This document shows positions 8,695 to 15,718 of a DNA stretch of 24,808 nt, one piece after another. The DNA lies in contig HF992651.1 in the NCBI GenBank assembly GCA_000436695.1, positions 3,085 through 27,892 of the forward strand, written 5' to 3'. The notes under the pieces are model-generated. The model was not told the DNA's origin. It made no database searches and was given only the letters and a program-made list of their open reading frames with translations. Origin of the DNA: Prevotella sp. CAG:1185 (GTDB taxonomy: Bacteria; Bacteroidota; Bacteroidia; Bacteroidales; Bacteroidaceae). Position 1 is the stretch's first letter, and each line of letters opens with the position of its first letter. Position numbers and translations under genes: made by a program.

Positions 8695-9168
8695 TCAGCG
8701 TCCCATGTTATGGTTAATGAAGCGGTGCTCGGCCATCTTCTCATATTTAGTTCCGGGCTGTCCGTAGTTGGCGTATGGATATATGCTTATGCCTCCGCGC
8801 GGAGTGAAATATCCCGTCACCTCTATATATTTAGGGCTCATCAGCCTGATGAGGTCTTTCATTATGATGTTCACGCAGTCTTCGTGGAAGTCGCCGTGGT
8901 TGCGGAAGCTGAACAGATACAGCTTCAGACTCTTGCTCTCAACCATTCTCTTTGCCGGAATGTAGCTTATGCGTATCTCGGCAAAGTCGGGCTGCCCGGT
9001 GATGGGGCACAGCGATGTAAATTCAGGGCAGTTGAACTGCACCCAATAGTCGTTATCGGGATGTTTGTTTTCAAATGTTTCAAGCACCTCGGGTGCATAG
9101 TCCATTCTGTAGGCGGTCTTTGCGCCAAGGGCTTTCAGTCCCTCGTCTTTTCTGTTTTCTTCAGTCAT
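8695..9168 (-). CDS. queF: NADPH-dependent 7-cyano-7-deazaguanine (preQ0) reductase QueF
   Basis: QueF reduces the nitrile of preQ0 to the amine preQ1 using NADPH in queuosine biosynthesis. The 157-aa length fits the short, single-domain QueF subfamily. The catalytic core is clear: FTSLCPITGQPDF supplies the nucleophile Cys54 and Asp61; ESKSLKLYL is the NADPH/substrate motif; and NHGDFHEDC supplies His95-Glu96. Spacing agrees with the Bacillus subtilis enzyme (Cys55, His96, Glu97) shifted by one. Its ATG overlaps the TAA of the upstream transporter as TAATG, so the two are translationally coupled. A preQ1-type leader before the transporter would control both. Confidence 0.97.
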   Translation of the reverse strand: MTEENRKDEGLKALGAKTAYRMDYAPEVLETFENKHPDNDYWVQFNCPEFTSLCPITGQPDFAEIRISYIPAKRMVESKSLKLYLFSFRNHGDFHEDCVNIIMKDLIRLMSPKYIEVTGYFTPRGGISIYPYANYGQPGTKYEKMAEHRFINHNMGR

Positions 9169-9860
9169 TATTGTAGATTAAATATTTTCCATACGTTATA
9201 GTTCACTCCGTTGTCATACACGTCGGTGCCCTCATGTTGCTTTGTCTTTCTTACAACACGTATTGTCACGGGCAGTACGATGATTTCGTAGAGAGTTTTA
9301 AGCACCACCTGCGACACTATTAGCGACAGCATTTCGCCTGCCGGAACCACACCTGACAGCGCAAGCGGAAAGAATATCAGCGAGTCGGCACTTTCGCCAA
9401 ACACGGTGCTCACTACGGCGCGCAGCGAGAAATGCTTGCCGTTTGACGATATCTTCATTCGGCTCATCACGTAGGCATTGATGAATGAGCCTGCCAGGAA
9501 GGCTACAAACGATGCTGCTGCAATGCGCGGAGCCAGACCGAATACGGCATGAAATCCCTCGTCGTTATGCCAGTAAGGCGCGCCCGGTATGGCGTCGGCC
9601 AACGCTCCGAACACAACAAAGATGAAGTTCATGGCAAAGCCTGCCCATATAAGGAGTCTTGCCTTGCGGAATCCCCACACCTCGCACACGCAGTCGTTGA
9701 TAATATAAGACACCGGAAACACGAGCAATCCGCCGGTGATGTTCACCGGTCCGATTGAAATCTGCTTTGTCTCTAACACGTTTGCCGTTATCAGGCAGAC
9801 GCAGAAAAGTATGCTGAAAAGCATGAACAGCACACTTACTTGTTGCTTTTCTGTTTTCAT
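9168..9860 (-). CDS. queuosine precursor transporter (YhhQ/COG1738 family)
   Basis: This 230-aa integral membrane protein has about six hydrophobic segments (first at roughly 8-28) and typical family motifs: an early TANVLETKQI segment, then PVSYIINDCVCEVWGFRKAR and a late GESADSLIFFPLA. Members import preQ0 or preQ1 for queuosine synthesis. The ATG at 9860 is chosen because AAGGAA lies directly upstream and because an in-frame upstream TTG (9887) falls inside the loop of the leader structure. The stop codon overlaps the queF start by one base, and the pairing with QueF supports uptake of preQ0. Expression is probably controlled by the preQ1-I-like leader at 9863-9894. Confidence 0.93.
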   Translation of the reverse strand: MKTEKQQVSVLFMLFSILFCVCLITANVLETKQISIGPVNITGGLLVFPVSYIINDCVCEVWGFRKARLLIWAGFAMNFIFVVFGALADAIPGAPYWHNDEGFHAVFGLAPRIAAASFVAFLAGSFINAYVMSRMKISSNGKHFSLRAVVSTVFGESADSLIFFPLALSGVVPAGEMLSLIVSQVVLKTLYEIIVLPVTIRVVRKTKQHEGTDVYDNGVNYNVWKIFNLQ

Positions 9861-9862
9861 TT

Positions 9863-9894
9863 CCTTGTTTTTTAAGAGGTTTATCAAGCACTCT
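9863..9894 (-). promoter_or_regulatory. preQ1 class I-like riboswitch before the queuosine transporter gene
   Basis: Reading the minus strand, the parts are AGAG (9894-9891), UG, CUUG (9888-9885), AUAAA, C (9879), CUCU (9878-9875), UAAAAAA, and CAAGG (9867-9863). AGAG/CUCU makes P1 and CUUG in the loop pairs exactly with CAAG in the tail, giving the H-type pseudoknot of preQ1-I. The unpaired U after P1 and C before its 3' strand match the two bases that contact preQ1 in characterised aptamers, and the A-rich tail matches the family. The AAGG of the tail is also the Shine-Dalgarno sequence, ending just before the ATG, so ligand binding should block translation. P1 is only 4 bp, shorter than the usual 5, so the call is strong but not certain. 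Confidence 0.7.
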
Positions 9895-9912
9895 GTGAAT
9901 AAATTACGGCTG

Positions 9913-9920
9913 CAAAATTA
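9913..9920 (-). promoter_or_regulatory. -7 promoter box for the queuosine operon
   Basis: The minus strand reads TAATTTTG, an exact TAnnTTTG match. The predicted start of transcription, near 9906, falls about 12 nt before the riboswitch, which fits a short regulated leader. No clear -33 TTTG was found. Confidence 0.5.
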
Positions 9921-9959
9921 ATAAAAAAACTCAATAAGCAGAGATTATGTGTATAATTA

Positions 9960-9991
9960 TTTGCCTTATGACGATTTATTGAATAACTTTG
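9960..9991 (+). promoter_or_regulatory. promoter of the TlpA-like gene
   Basis: TTTG (9960-9963) and TAACTTTG (9984-9991) are separated by 20 bp, a textbook Bacteroidetes promoter. The transcript would start near 9998 and have a leader of about 65 nt. It is divergent from the queuosine operon promoter. Confidence 0.75.
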
Positions 9992-10062
9992 CATTTATTA
10001 TATCCGTCAGTCCGTATGGCTGCGGAATGTTGAAAATAACAAATAAAAAACATAAAAGGAAC

Positions 10063-11142
10063 ATGAAAAAACTATTGGTAACAGCCTTGTCGATGATGGC
10101 AGCCATCTCGATGCAGGCACAGGAAACTGCTTACAAAATCACGGGAACAGTGCCCACGACAGTCTCTAAGGTTTATCTTTATGTCATGGGACAGCGCAGC
10201 GCCATAGACAGCGCGGCGGTGAGCAACGGCAAGTTTGAGCTGAGCGGAAAGCAGAATCTTAACGAGATATTGATGCTCGACGCCGGCAATGAGGGTACGG
10301 CATGCTTTAACGACGGAATGCCCTTAAACCTGAATCTGGTTAATAATACAATAACAGGATCAGACCTTAACAAAAAACTCTTTGAATGCAGTCTGCCGTT
10401 AAAGAAATACGACGCTACAACTAAGGAGATTTATGACGAATATGAAAAGGTGGCAAGAGACAACAGCGAGGCCGGTAAGGCTAAGGCAAAGGCTCTGGCT
10501 GAACGCTTCAATATGGTTAGAGACTCTATGCTTAACGACATGCTGGGCATAATAAAGGCTAATAAGGACAATCTTATTCCGGCTGTATATCTGAGCCAGA
10601 TCTACTCTGTGCTCGACTATAACGAGCTGAAAGACCTTCTCAATCCGTCGGCACCTTATTACAATCATCCTGCCATGACGCACGTTAAGCAGCAGCTTGC
10701 TGCCTTCGAGAAGCGCATGCCCGGCAAGATGTTCACCGACCTTACGATGAACGACACCGAAGGCAAGCAGCGCAAATTGAGCGAATGGTGCGGCAAGGGC
10801 AACTATGTGCTCGTTGACTTCTGGGCAAGCTGGTGTGGACCGTGCCGCCAGGAGATGCCTAATGTTGTGGCAAACTATGAGAAATATCATGCCAAGGGCT
10901 TCGAGGTGGTAGGCGTTTCGTTCGATAACAACGGCGATGCGTGGAAGGCTGCCATCAAGAACATCGGCATGAAGTGGCCGAACATCAGCGACCTGAAAGG
11001 CTGGAAGTGCGCCGCTGCTCCTGCTTACGGCATCAACGCCATACCGGCTAACGTGCTGCTCGACGGTGAGGGCAAGATTGTTGCCACAGACCTTAGGGGC
11101 GAGGATCTCGGTGAGAAACTCAAAGAGGTTTACGGCTTCTGA
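10063..11142 (+). CDS. TlpA-like thiol-disulfide oxidoreductase with DUF4369-type N-terminus
   Basis: This 359-aa exported protein has a signal peptide (KKLLVTALSMMAAISMQAQ, cleavage near residue 20). A beta-rich N-terminal domain of the DUF4369 kind covers about 22-115, then a helical linker. The C-terminal thioredoxin/TlpA/AhpC-TSA domain starts near 222 and contains DFWASWCGPC (Cys258 and Cys261), the TlpA-type CxxC, and an IPANVLLD cis-Pro loop. It probably acts in the periplasm on disulfides or in cytochrome/oxidative maturation, but the partner is unknown. The start at 10063 is preferred over an in-frame ATG at 9949 because AAAAGGA precedes it, the signal peptide begins there, and the promoter lies inside the longer version. 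Confidence 0.93.
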   Translation: MKKLLVTALSMMAAISMQAQETAYKITGTVPTTVSKVYLYVMGQRSAIDSAAVSNGKFELSGKQNLNEILMLDAGNEGTACFNDGMPLNLNLVNNTITGSDLNKKLFECSLPLKKYDATTKEIYDEYEKVARDNSEAGKAKAKALAERFNMVRDSMLNDMLGIIKANKDNLIPAVYLSQIYSVLDYNELKDLLNPSAPYYNHPAMTHVKQQLAAFEKRMPGKMFTDLTMNDTEGKQRKLSEWCGKGNYVLVDFWASWCGPCRQEMPNVVANYEKYHAKGFEVVGVSFDNNGDAWKAAIKNIGMKWPNISDLKGWKCAAAPAYGINAIPANVLLDGEGKIVATDLRGEDLGEKLKEVYGF

Positions 11143-11223
11143 TATGGCAGTGCTGCTTATTGCTTTTATCGAAATGCGTAATGCAAAACAAGGTAAACAC
11201 ACCCTTTGATGCATTCAAATAAT

Positions 11224-11281
11224 AAACCGGCAGAAGAAATCTTTTATTTCACTTTGGAATAAAGTTCACTTCTGCCGGTTT
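11224..11281. terminator. terminator hairpin between convergent genes
   Basis: A perfect 13-bp stem pairs AAACCGGCAGAAG (11224-11236) with its complement at 11269-11281. The loop can form a further CTTTTATTT/AATAAAG stem. T-rich sequence follows on the plus strand, and it lies between convergent stops at 11142 and 11356. Confidence 0.8.
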
Positions 11282-11355
11282 CGTCTTTTATTTCAAATAG
11301 CGTTATAATAAGAAGGCTAACCTTGACTCGTTTTCTGCCTTATTTAATTATCTGC

Positions 11356-11943
11356 CTATTTTTGTTTGACCAAGAAAAACGATTTAAATTTATCAGCGGC
11401 AATCACTATTTTTGTTTTGTCATAAGCAATATTATATTGCTGAAGATTTTCTACAAAATGTGGCATTCCTATCAGATTATTTGAGAATAAAGTTTCAGGA
11501 CATACCAGCAGATGCCATGCAACTTTTGAGGCAATTTCTTCTTCTGTATCATTAGCAAACGGAACTATTACCTCAAGTTTCTCTTTAGGTTTTAATATTT
11601 TTACAAACAAGTCCGGAGTAACAGTTGTGCTATTTTCAATATACATATTAGCTTCCCATTCAATCATGAAAAAATAAAAGTCTCCATATCTTTGATATAG
11701 TTTCCTTTTTAGAAGTTTGACATCTGATAATGTGTCGTTCTCTTCTTCTATAAAGAATATTACTAAATTCTGTTTTGTCTTATTTTCGACAATATGACAA
11801 AATGAGCCACTATGGGATTTTTCGCTATGAATTTCATTGAGGCATTTTTTAGTCTTTATCTCATATTTAACCTGACTGTTCATTGTGTTGCAGCAGAGCA
11901 GCGCAATAATCAATAAGACCATATAATATTTTATTCTTTCCAT
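11356..11943 (-). CDS. hypothetical secreted protein
   Basis: This 195-aa protein is not recognised. It begins with a hydrophobic signal (YYMVLLIIALLCCNT) that could be a cleaved signal peptide or a membrane anchor. The rest is charged and soluble, with acidic stretches (IEEENDTL, NDTEEEIA) and no catalytic motif I can identify. The gene is AT-rich and lies 83 nt after the TonB-C-like lipoprotein gene on the same strand, with no clear promoter or terminator between them, so the two probably form an operon. It belongs to the AT-rich accessory stretch. A role at the cell envelope is inference from the signal only. Confidence 0.75.
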   Translation of the reverse strand: MERIKYYMVLLIIALLCCNTMNSQVKYEIKTKKCLNEIHSEKSHSGSFCHIVENKTKQNLVIFFIEEENDTLSDVKLLKRKLYQRYGDFYFFMIEWEANMYIENSTTVTPDLFVKILKPKEKLEVIVPFANDTEEEIASKVAWHLLVCPETLFSNNLIGMPHFVENLQQYNIAYDKTKIVIAADKFKSFFLVKQK

Positions 11944-12026
11944 TTTTATAATTGTTTTTTTCCTTCTGAAATTTACCTGCCGGCTATTATAAACTTACGG
12001 ACAAAGGATTTACTTCATTATTCCAT

Positions 12027-12440
12027 TCAGAATGTAACAGTGGCTATCACCTCTATCTTTGCTTCTTTGCCTATTTTATGGCCTTGCCGTATTTTTGTTA
12101 ATTTTACGCATCTCATTAATTCTGCGTCAATAGAAGGGCTGTTTGTCTTGGTCATAATTGTGATGTCAGAAAATTCGTTTTTATAATTCACAAAAAATCT
12201 TACATAGACTTTTCCTTTAAATTCTCTGTCGCTGACATTTACGTTAGACCATAAGAAATTTTTATATATCTGTTTTCCTATTTCTTCGGGCGAAGCTCCG
12301 GTATAGAAATAATGATTTTCATTTATACATTTTATATCTTCGCTTGTTGCTTGCTTTGTCTTGCAACTGACAAACGAAAACATACCAAATGCCAATAATA
12401 TAATAAGCATTGTGCAAGTTATTATACGATTATGCTCCAT
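12027..12440 (-). CDS. lipoprotein with TonB C-terminal-like domain
   Basis: From the ATG at 12440 the protein has 137 residues, with a signal (IITCTMLIILLAFGMFSF) ending at VSC (Cys26), a probable though imperfect lipobox. The C-terminal 80 residues match the TonB_C fold pattern: GKVYVRFFVNYKNEFSDI, then SIDAELMRCV, then a last beta strand IEVIATVTF. Such small TonB-C proteins are common in Bacteroidetes and are thought to contact outer-membrane components, without a proven energising role. An ATG at 12470 would add ten residues before the signal; the inner start gives the more normal lipoprotein signal. It is transcribed from the conserved box at 12497-12504 and is probably cotranscribed with the gene ending at 11356. 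Confidence 0.72.
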   Translation of the reverse strand: MEHNRIITCTMLIILLAFGMFSFVSCKTKQATSEDIKCINENHYFYTGASPEEIGKQIYKNFLWSNVNVSDREFKGKVYVRFFVNYKNEFSDITIMTKTNSPSIDAELMRCVKLTKIRQGHKIGKEAKIEVIATVTF

Positions 12441-12494
12441 CTTGAAAATATTTAATATGTTGCAATTCATGTTGTTGGCATTTTATTTAATCTC

Positions 12495-12518
12495 CTCAAA
12501 TATAGCATAATTTCTTTT
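12495..12518 (-). promoter_or_regulatory. promoter of the TonB-C-like gene (copy 1 of a shared sequence)
   Basis: The minus strand contains TATATTTG (12504-12497), an exact TAnnTTTG box. It sits within AAAGAAATTATGCTATATTTGAG, which recurs with one extra A before the 14286 gene. The IS1595 element starts about 43 bp upstream, so the core promoter is intact. Confidence 0.6.
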
Positions 12519-12537
12519 AAATATCTGCATCTGTTGA

Positions 12538-12546
12538 ATATATTTA
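12538..12546. repeat. target-site duplication, left copy
   Basis: ATATATTTA directly precedes the left inverted repeat and is repeated exactly at 13635-13643. Eight bases is the usual duplication for IS1595; the ninth may be a chance match or part of the terminal repeat. Confidence 0.8.
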
Positions 12547-13634
12547 ATGAATGTCCGCAAATATCCAATTAGTAAATTCGATGTTTAAACTCAGCTCTAT
12601 AAGTGCAAGCACAGAGTTCCAACCTCTCAAAGAGCCTAAAACCAAAATACCTTCGGTTGAACTTGTAGCAGAATTCGTTAAGGTAGAGTTGCAGGAATTC
12701 CGCCTTTATGTCATGGTAGGTGTCAAGGATGCTCCTCTTGGCGTTGCTGATGGCGATATGTACCCAAGGTAGAACCTTTCCGAGTTTTTTCTTGTCATCC
12801 ATGACAACGGCCTTGTGGGAAGCCACTGCCCCGTCCTTTTCAAGGGATGCGTATGTGCTGGAACCGTCCGTAGTGGCATTTGCCTTCCCGTCTGTCGCCT
12901 GTTTTATCCTGGGAGTTTCGGTGGAAGCCTTCAAATCGTCTATTACCTCCATCTTTATGTGTCCCACGATTTTAGGGGTACTCCGCTTCTTATCGGAAGG
13001 AGTGTCCGGGAAACTGCTTTCAGCCATGACAAGGACGGATGTCTTGCGCTGGCTTCCACGTCCACGTTTGAGCGGGCAGTCTTTCTGAGCCTCAGGCGTC
13101 TCGGTGGAGAAGAACCCTTCGTCTATCTCCACATCTCCATGAAGATTATAGCGTGAGTCACGCTTGCCCATCACGTCACGAAGCTTGTGCACCATTTCCC
13201 ATACGGGCTGGTAACGCTTGCGCCCCAGTTGGCGTTGGATTTCCTTGGAGGATATGGCACGTTTGGTCGCCGTCAGAAGGTACATGGCGGCGAACCAGTC
13301 GCGGATGGGCAGGTTGCTTCCCTGCATCACAGTACCGGAACGCAAGGTCATCTCATGCTTACAGTCCATGCAGGTCCAAGAACGGTGGCTCGGATTCCAA
13401 CTCAAACGCAAACCGCCGCAGCGGCTACAGAAAAGACCGTGGCGTTCACGGAAACGACGGAGAGCCTCCTCGCAGGAGCTTTCGTCAGGATATTGACGGT
13501 AGAAGTCAAGCAGATTCATTGTGTTTCCTTTCAATTGTTTTACATGGAATGCCTGCAAATTCTGTTCCTATGCCTGCATTGGCATCTCAGAGCCTGTTTA
13601 AACTTTGCTAATTTGGACGTTTGCGGACATTCAT
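12547..13634 (-). mobile_element. complete IS1595-family insertion sequence
   Basis: The 1088-bp element begins ATGAATGTCCGCAAA and ends with its exact complement TTTGCGGACATTCAT. Similarity continues inward to a shared GTTTAAAC block, giving imperfect terminal repeats of about 40 bp. It is bounded by identical 9-bp repeats and contains one intact transposase gene that nearly fills it. Intact ends, gene and duplication point to a recent and possibly active insertion. It landed between two hypothetical genes and no interrupted reading frame is visible. Confidence 0.9.
12569..13519 (-). CDS. IS1595 family transposase (ISXO2-like DDE domain)
   Basis: This 316-aa transposase has an N-terminal zinc ribbon (Cys31, Cys34, Cys50, Cys53 in CSRCGG and CMDCKH) and a helical DNA-binding region. 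The ISXO2-like catalytic core includes VEIDEGFF (Asp133), TDGSSTY (Asp218) and the WVHIAISNAKRS-LNEF segment (His254, Asn259, Glu282), which supplies the third ligand. The start at 13519 is chosen because AAAGGAAAC stands just upstream; an in-frame ATG at 13558 would add 13 residues without such a site. The stop codon lies inside the terminal repeat. No frameshift or internal stop is present, so it is likely functional. Confidence 0.92.
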   Translation of the reverse strand: MNLLDFYRQYPDESSCEEALRRFRERHGLFCSRCGGLRLSWNPSHRSWTCMDCKHEMTLRSGTVMQGSNLPIRDWFAAMYLLTATKRAISSKEIQRQLGRKRYQPVWEMVHKLRDVMGKRDSRYNLHGDVEIDEGFFSTETPEAQKDCPLKRGRGSQRKTSVLVMAESSFPDTPSDKKRSTPKIVGHIKMEVIDDLKASTETPRIKQATDGKANATTDGSSTYASLEKDGAVASHKAVVMDDKKKLGKVLPWVHIAISNAKRSILDTYHDIKAEFLQLYLNEFCYKFNRRYFGFRLFERLELCACTYRAEFKHRIY

Positions 13635-13643
13635 ATATATTTA
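13635..13643. repeat. target-site duplication, right copy
   Basis: ATATATTTA follows the right inverted repeat directly and equals the left copy at 12538-12546. Confidence 0.8.
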
Positions 13644-13794
13644 ACGGCTCATCGTCTATATTCTTTTCGTCAGCTTTGCTTCACCGCTGTTTATTTCTCC
13701 CGTTCAGAGTCGTTTGTCTAATAGCTTTTCTAAACGACGGTATCATTTTTCAGTGAGCCAATTGCTGCCGGGGCAGTAGCATGCAGATTGATAA

Positions 13795-14286
13795 TTAATT
13801 GGGATGTCGTTTAATCATTCTCCTGGCAACATAAAATAATAACAATATGACGTAAACATAGATGATTTGGGCTTCAGCTGTATAATAAAATTTTAATGTG
13901 TATGCATTCTTTGAGATGATGCTTCCGTTAATGATAATATCATGGTAGTAAAATTTTGTTTCTGTAGGTATCAGTCCTATTATAAATCCGATGGCTAAAT
14001 TTAAAATATAATATAAGAAACTTTCGATGACATAACTTTTTGCGCTGAATATCTTATCATCAATGCCTGTGACATACAGAAAGTAAAGGAAAGCGGTGTT
14101 AATCCAGCCGATGATGAACAAGAGGATTAACAGTTCTACAATAATGCCGTATGCATATTGCGCGTTGTTTATTTGCTCAATAACCGCAGACGGTAAAAGT
14201 GTATATGCAGTGATGAAACATAAAATTTGTATACTGCAAAAAGATAAATAGGAACATAGAATTGCTTTAATTATTTTTTTCATCAT
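13795..14286 (-). CDS. hypothetical integral membrane protein
   Basis: This 163-aa protein is not recognised. It shows about four hydrophobic segments (around 8-32, 45-72, 88-107 and 137-155), with a basic C-terminal tail RRMIKRHPN. No catalytic or binding motif is evident. GAAGGAA directly precedes the double ATG; the second ATG, three bases on, has the better spacing. It is transcribed from a promoter box that shares its sequence with that of the TonB-C-like lipoprotein gene. It may be a small accessory membrane protein of the AT-rich region. Confidence 0.7.
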   Translation of the reverse strand: MMKKIIKAILCSYLSFCSIQILCFITAYTLLPSAVIEQINNAQYAYGIIVELLILLFIIGWINTAFLYFLYVTGIDDKIFSAKSYVIESFLYYILNLAIGFIIGLIPTETKFYYHDIIINGSIISKNAYTLKFYYTAEAQIIYVYVILLLFYVARRMIKRHPN

Positions 14287-14316
14287 TTCCTTCGATCTAT
14301 AACTGTTGCCCGACAG

Positions 14317-14340
14317 CTCAAATATAGCATAATTTTCTTT
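14317..14340 (-). promoter_or_regulatory. promoter of the membrane protein gene (copy 2 of a shared sequence)
   Basis: TATATTTG on the minus strand (14326-14319) is an exact -7 box about 33 nt before the start codon. It sits in AAAGAAAATTATGCTATATTTGAG, which differs by a single A from the sequence before the TonB-C-like gene. The rest of the 14287-14577 spacer shows no gene. Confidence 0.6.
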
Positions 14341-14577
14341 GATTATATGCCGTTGGTTATTATTTTTTATATCATGCCCCGCATTTACCTGTTTGACGCA
14401 GCAGCTTGAATGCTTATAATGCTCTCTTGTCTATGCCAAACAAGGCTTATGTTGGTGCCATAGCTGTGGCGGTGTATTTCCTTTGGCCCGGTTCCTGTTT
14501 CTTGATTTTGCCAATAGAATTTTTATTGGATAAACTCCTTTATTTATGTATAACGTTTATGCTTTATTCGTCAAGCA

Positions 14578-15015
14578 TTACTGTGTTATTTCTTTAATTC
14601 TGATATAATTTGTTGATTCTTCAGGCATGTCCACATAATATCTCCACGATAAAACATACTTGTTGTTTTTATGTTCAAAACGCCAGCCCGTATATTGTTC
14701 TCCCTCCAAAGGTTCTTTCTTCCAATAGTTTAATTGTTTTATATCGTCATATATGAGTATTGAGTCGATGCGTATTCCTCTTGTCGTTTTACTCCATTCA
14801 GATACGCATGAGTACACCAATATGTTTTTATTGTTATAAACCACCTGTTCAAATTTCCCGTCAGGATATAATCTTAATGTGTCTTTACTGTTGATTTCGC
14901 TGATATATATGCCTGCAGGAGATTCGGCTGACTGTTGTACTGTCCGGATGAAGGCATATATTGCTAATACGACGATCACTAATATCAAGATTATTTTTTT
15001 AGAAGATGTTTTCAT
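14578..15015 (-). CDS. hypothetical membrane-anchored protein
   Basis: This 145-aa protein is not recognised. It has a short basic N-terminus and one hydrophobic segment (KIILILVIVVLAIYAFI, about 7-23) that looks like an uncleaved anchor. A soluble beta-rich domain follows, with alternating strands such as GIYISEINSKDTLRLYPDGKF, a layout seen in small lipocalin-like or calycin-like envelope proteins. That comparison is structural intuition, not homology. It is AT-rich, stands alone, and has a possible promoter box in the 58-bp repeat at 15167-15224. Confidence 0.7.
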   Translation of the reverse strand: MKTSSKKIILILVIVVLAIYAFIRTVQQSAESPAGIYISEINSKDTLRLYPDGKFEQVVYNNKNILVYSCVSEWSKTTRGIRIDSILIYDDIKQLNYWKKEPLEGEQYTGWRFEHKNNKYVLSWRYYVDMPEESTNYIRIKEITQ

Positions 15016-15161
15016 TTCGGTATTTATTGGTTTTTATATAATGCCCCGTAAACTCAACGGATTTTTTATGATTGCAAATTGCCGATTGGCAACAGCCGCC
15101 GTGTCTTTATGATAATGAGATATAAAGAATTACAGACAATAATTGCAATTTCTTCCGAAAG

Positions 15162-15169
15162 CAAAGTTA
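15162..15169 (-). promoter_or_regulatory. possible promoter box at the end of the 58-bp repeat
   Basis: The minus strand reads TAACTTTG, an exact TAnnTTTG match lying at the edge of repeat copy A. The leader to the 15015 start codon would be about 140 nt. No -33 TTTG is obvious. Confidence 0.4.
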
Positions 15170-15224
15170 TAGAATTATTTTGTATGTCGGATGGTTTTGT
15201 ATGCTTTTTGGATGTAATTTCGGC
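15167..15224. repeat. 58-bp dispersed repeat, copy A
   Basis: This segment matches 17779-17836 along its whole length without gaps, sharing a 28-base identical run around TTTTGTATGTCGGATGGTTTT. Differences are a few point changes. Copy A ends in an intact TAACTTTG box on the minus strand; copy B has TAATTCTG at the same place. Confidence 0.85.
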
Positions 15225-15242
15225 AAAATAAACGTTTTAGTT

Positions 15243-15278
15243 CACCATTAAGCGCAAGCATAGCCGTGCTTAATGGTG
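15243..15278. other. hairpin in the gene-poor region
   Basis: A perfect 11-bp stem pairs CACCATTAAGC (15243-15253) with GCTTAATGGTG (15268-15278), with a 14-nt loop. No immediate T-run follows on either strand, so it may be a weak terminator for the small minus-strand frame that ends at 15310. Confidence 0.5.
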
Positions 15279-15309
15279 TTAAAGTATTAAACAATGTCTG
15301 TTGGCGGAA

Positions 15310-15558
15310 CTAAATTATTTTGATAAATATGAGTGAAAAGTTACACATTTCGTTGATTTTTAGCAACTTAGTGATGCCCACACCATTAAGTTCCTTTACA
15401 TCGTATGTATAACCATTATACAAAATTCGTGAAAATCCTTGAGATATGCAAGCGATACTGTAATAATTTTGTCGATGAACATGGCAATATACTTTGTCGC
15501 GGTCCAGTCTATAAGTTTTGGATTTGGAAGTGATTGCTTTGTCTTTGACAGACGAAAC
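15310..15558 (-). CDS. possible small hypothetical protein or gene fragment
   Basis: From an ATG at 15558 this frame gives 82 residues with codon choice like that of nearby genes, for example DRDKVYCHVHRQ and YTYDVKELNGVGITKLLKI. No family is recognised and there is no signal peptide. It overlaps the end of an opposite-strand frame (15518-15718) that also looks coding, so at most one is real here; both may be pieces of decayed genes. A hairpin lies downstream at 15243-15278. Confidence 0.35.
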   Translation of the reverse strand, partial: VSSVKDKAITSKSKTYRLDRDKVYCHVHRQNYYSIACISQGFSRILYNGYTYDVKELNGVGITKLLKINEMCNFSLIFIKII

Positions 15559-15718
15559 TGAGAACATTAACGGCGAGAAATGGCTGTTTGAGTATAAACT
15601 ACTGGAGTACAAATCAGACGTGATTGTTCTTAATTACATGAAGAATGTAAAGCCGATTTATTCTGATTGTTGCGTATATGGAGCCAAGAGATATATAACG
15701 GATACCTCGTTTGCTTGA
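15518..15718 (+). pseudogene. possible C-terminal fragment of an unrecognised protein
   Basis: The plus frame encodes about 66 residues (LSLTDETENINGEKWLFEY, then VIVLNYMKNVKPIYSD) with a natural codon pattern. It begins right after an in-frame TAA at 15512-15514 and has no good start codon, only TTG. This looks like the tail of a gene whose front has been lost. No family is recognised, and it overlaps a minus-strand frame. Confidence 0.3.

Noticed and set aside
9861..9887. N-terminal extension of the queuosine transporter from TTG 9887
   Set aside because: The extension lies within the riboswitch-like structure, and AAGGAA directly precedes the ATG at 9860.
9949..10062. N-terminal extension of the TlpA-like protein from ATG 9949
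   Set aside because: It would contain the gene's own promoter boxes and would bury the signal peptide; the 10063 start has a ribosome site.
10399..11214. 271-codon minus-strand frame
   Set aside because: It is antisense to the TlpA-like gene, whose CxxC and signal peptide are clear.
13709..13738. 7-bp stem GTCGTTT/AAACGAC right of the IS element
   Set aside because: The stem is short, no upstream plus-strand gene ends here, and no T-run follows directly.
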